Assembly: GCA_027083015.1 (NCBI GenBank)
Contig: JALWQS010000096.1
Coordinates: forward strand, 3,746-17,482
Direction of reading: 5' to 3'
Length of the DNA: 13,737 nt
Source: Candidatus Woesearchaeota archaeon
GTDB taxonomy: Archaea > Nanobdellota > Nanobdellia > Woesearchaeales > UBA11576
Shown here piece after piece: positions 13,280-13,737 of the stretch. Within the stretch, counting starts at the first letter, position 1. Every line of letters starts with the position of its first letter. The position numbers were made by a program, and so were the translations under genes. The notes beneath the pieces are model-generated. The model worked only from the letters and a program-made list of their open reading frames with translations. It ran no database searches and was not told the origin of the DNA.

Positions 13280-13737
13280 CAAGAAGCATTTTTATGGCTT
13301 TATTTTCAACAATTCTTAATGTTTGACTTAATGTCGCTTTTGATATTTTTAGTAGTTTTGCTAAATCTGTCAAAGTTATTTCTCGAGGGTATTTAAAATA
13401 TCCAAAGCTATAAGCTTTCCAAAGTATTTCTTCTTGTCGTTCTGTAAGCTTAGGATCGATTTTATACGAGTCAGCTATTTTTAACACTTTGATATCTGTT
13501 AAACATTTTTTTAGAGATTCTAATTGATTCTTATCTATTAAAAATTCTATCCTGTGCTGTCCATTCTTCAATAAAGTGGGATAAAGAATTGTCATCTCTT
13601 TTTGTTCAAAATTTTTTAAAAAACTGTGTGTGATCTGAATTTTGATTATACTTCCTATTTGATTGATATTTTTTACGAATTTATGTTTTTTTAAAAAAAT
13701 GAAATATTCAGTTTTCCAATCTTTACACGTAATATAT
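13272..13737 (-). CDS. Bat-type HTH transcriptional regulator, C-terminal part (runs off the right edge)
   Basis: The frame is open from the window edge to TAA at 13272-13274, giving 154 residues with the N-terminus missing. The ATG at 13595 is probably internal, since the upstream frame (CKDWKTEYFIFLKKHKF onward) reads as family-like sequence. The C-terminal region, from about 13430 down to the stop, is a clear bacterio-opsin activator-type HTH: LTERQEEILWKAYSFGYFKY, then PREITLTDLAKLLKISKATL and SQTLRIVENKAIKML, with the LTxRQ start, GYFxxPR turn and recognition helix. Such archaeal proteins bind DNA and often sense signals through an N-terminal domain. Its codons (many TTA, mixed Ile codons, AT-rich) differ from both the + and - strand genes to the left, hinting at different origin. 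Target genes unknown; no autoregulatory site can be judged. Confidence 0.85.
   Translation of the reverse strand, partial: YITCKDWKTEYFIFLKKHKFVKNINQIGSIIKIQITHSFLKNFEQKEMTILYPTLLKNGQHRIEFLIDKNQLESLKKCLTDIKVLKIADSYKIDPKLTERQEEILWKAYSFGYFKYPREITLTDLAKLLKISKATLSQTLRIVENKAIKMLLEK

Noticed and set aside
12500..13280. tRNA, RNase P RNA or SRP RNA
   Set aside because: No GGTTCAAATC-like T-loop with acceptor stem, no GAGGAAAGTCC/ACAGAA core, and no GGAAGG SRP helix 8 loop could be found on either strand by eye; a covariance search would settle it.
13093..13326. 77-codon + strand frame in candidate RNA 3
   Set aside because: TTG start without ribosome-binding site; runs through several perfect hairpins, the terminator and the end of the HTH gene.

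Overview
The window looks archaeal, most likely from a DPANN-type lineage (Woesearchaeota/Pacearchaeota-like; that placement is inference). Evidence: an archaeal DnaG-type primase with a TOPRIM core, a Fap7/AK6-type adenylate kinase, a bacterio-opsin-activator (Bat)-type HTH regulator, BRE/TATA-like promoters, and Shine-Dalgarno sites of the GGTGA type. The giant Cys- and Asp-rich secreted proteins fit this too.

Layout. Positions 1-327 (-) hold the N-terminal part of an A24-family (prepilin/preflagellin-type) peptidase that runs off the left edge. A divergent intergenic region (328-600) with a clear TATA box drives a three-gene operon, 601-10410 (+). It encodes three very large exported proteins of 1169, 1134 and 963 aa, each with its own Sec-type signal peptide. 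They carry MopE-like metal-binding motifs, CSDGIDNDGDG calcium-loop-type repeats, CCGDD-type Cys motifs, carbohydrate-binding-module-like beta-sandwiches and C-terminal PKD-like domains. Next come two housekeeping genes that converge and overlap by 23 bp: the AK6-type kinase (10462-10956 +, apparently leaderless) and dnaG (10934-12205 -). About 1.07 kb without convincing protein genes follows (12206-13271). It contains T-tract terminators, several TATA-like boxes and at least three clusters of strong inverted repeats that look like structured RNAs. The right end (13272-13737 -) is the C-terminal part of a Bat-type HTH regulator that runs off the window.

Two observations stand out. First, pieces of one carbohydrate-binding-type jelly-roll domain appear distributed in order over the ends of the three giant proteins. 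The NLIKNGGFE motif is the C-terminus of protein 1, LPGWS is at the C-terminus of protein 2, and the remainder starts protein 3 right after its signal peptide. This suggests gene fission, or proteins joined by a split domain. Second, the block 12500-13280 carries candidate non-coding RNAs, including one about 275 nt long with its own TATA box and a hairpin/T-tract terminator, and a hairpin pair that can refold around perfect Shine-Dalgarno sequences.

Codon use is strongly strand-dependent: GCT/GGT/GAT/CGT on +, ATA/CTA/AGA/GGA on -. This indicates a strong strand mutational skew across 1-12.5 kb, which fades in the last roughly 750 bases.
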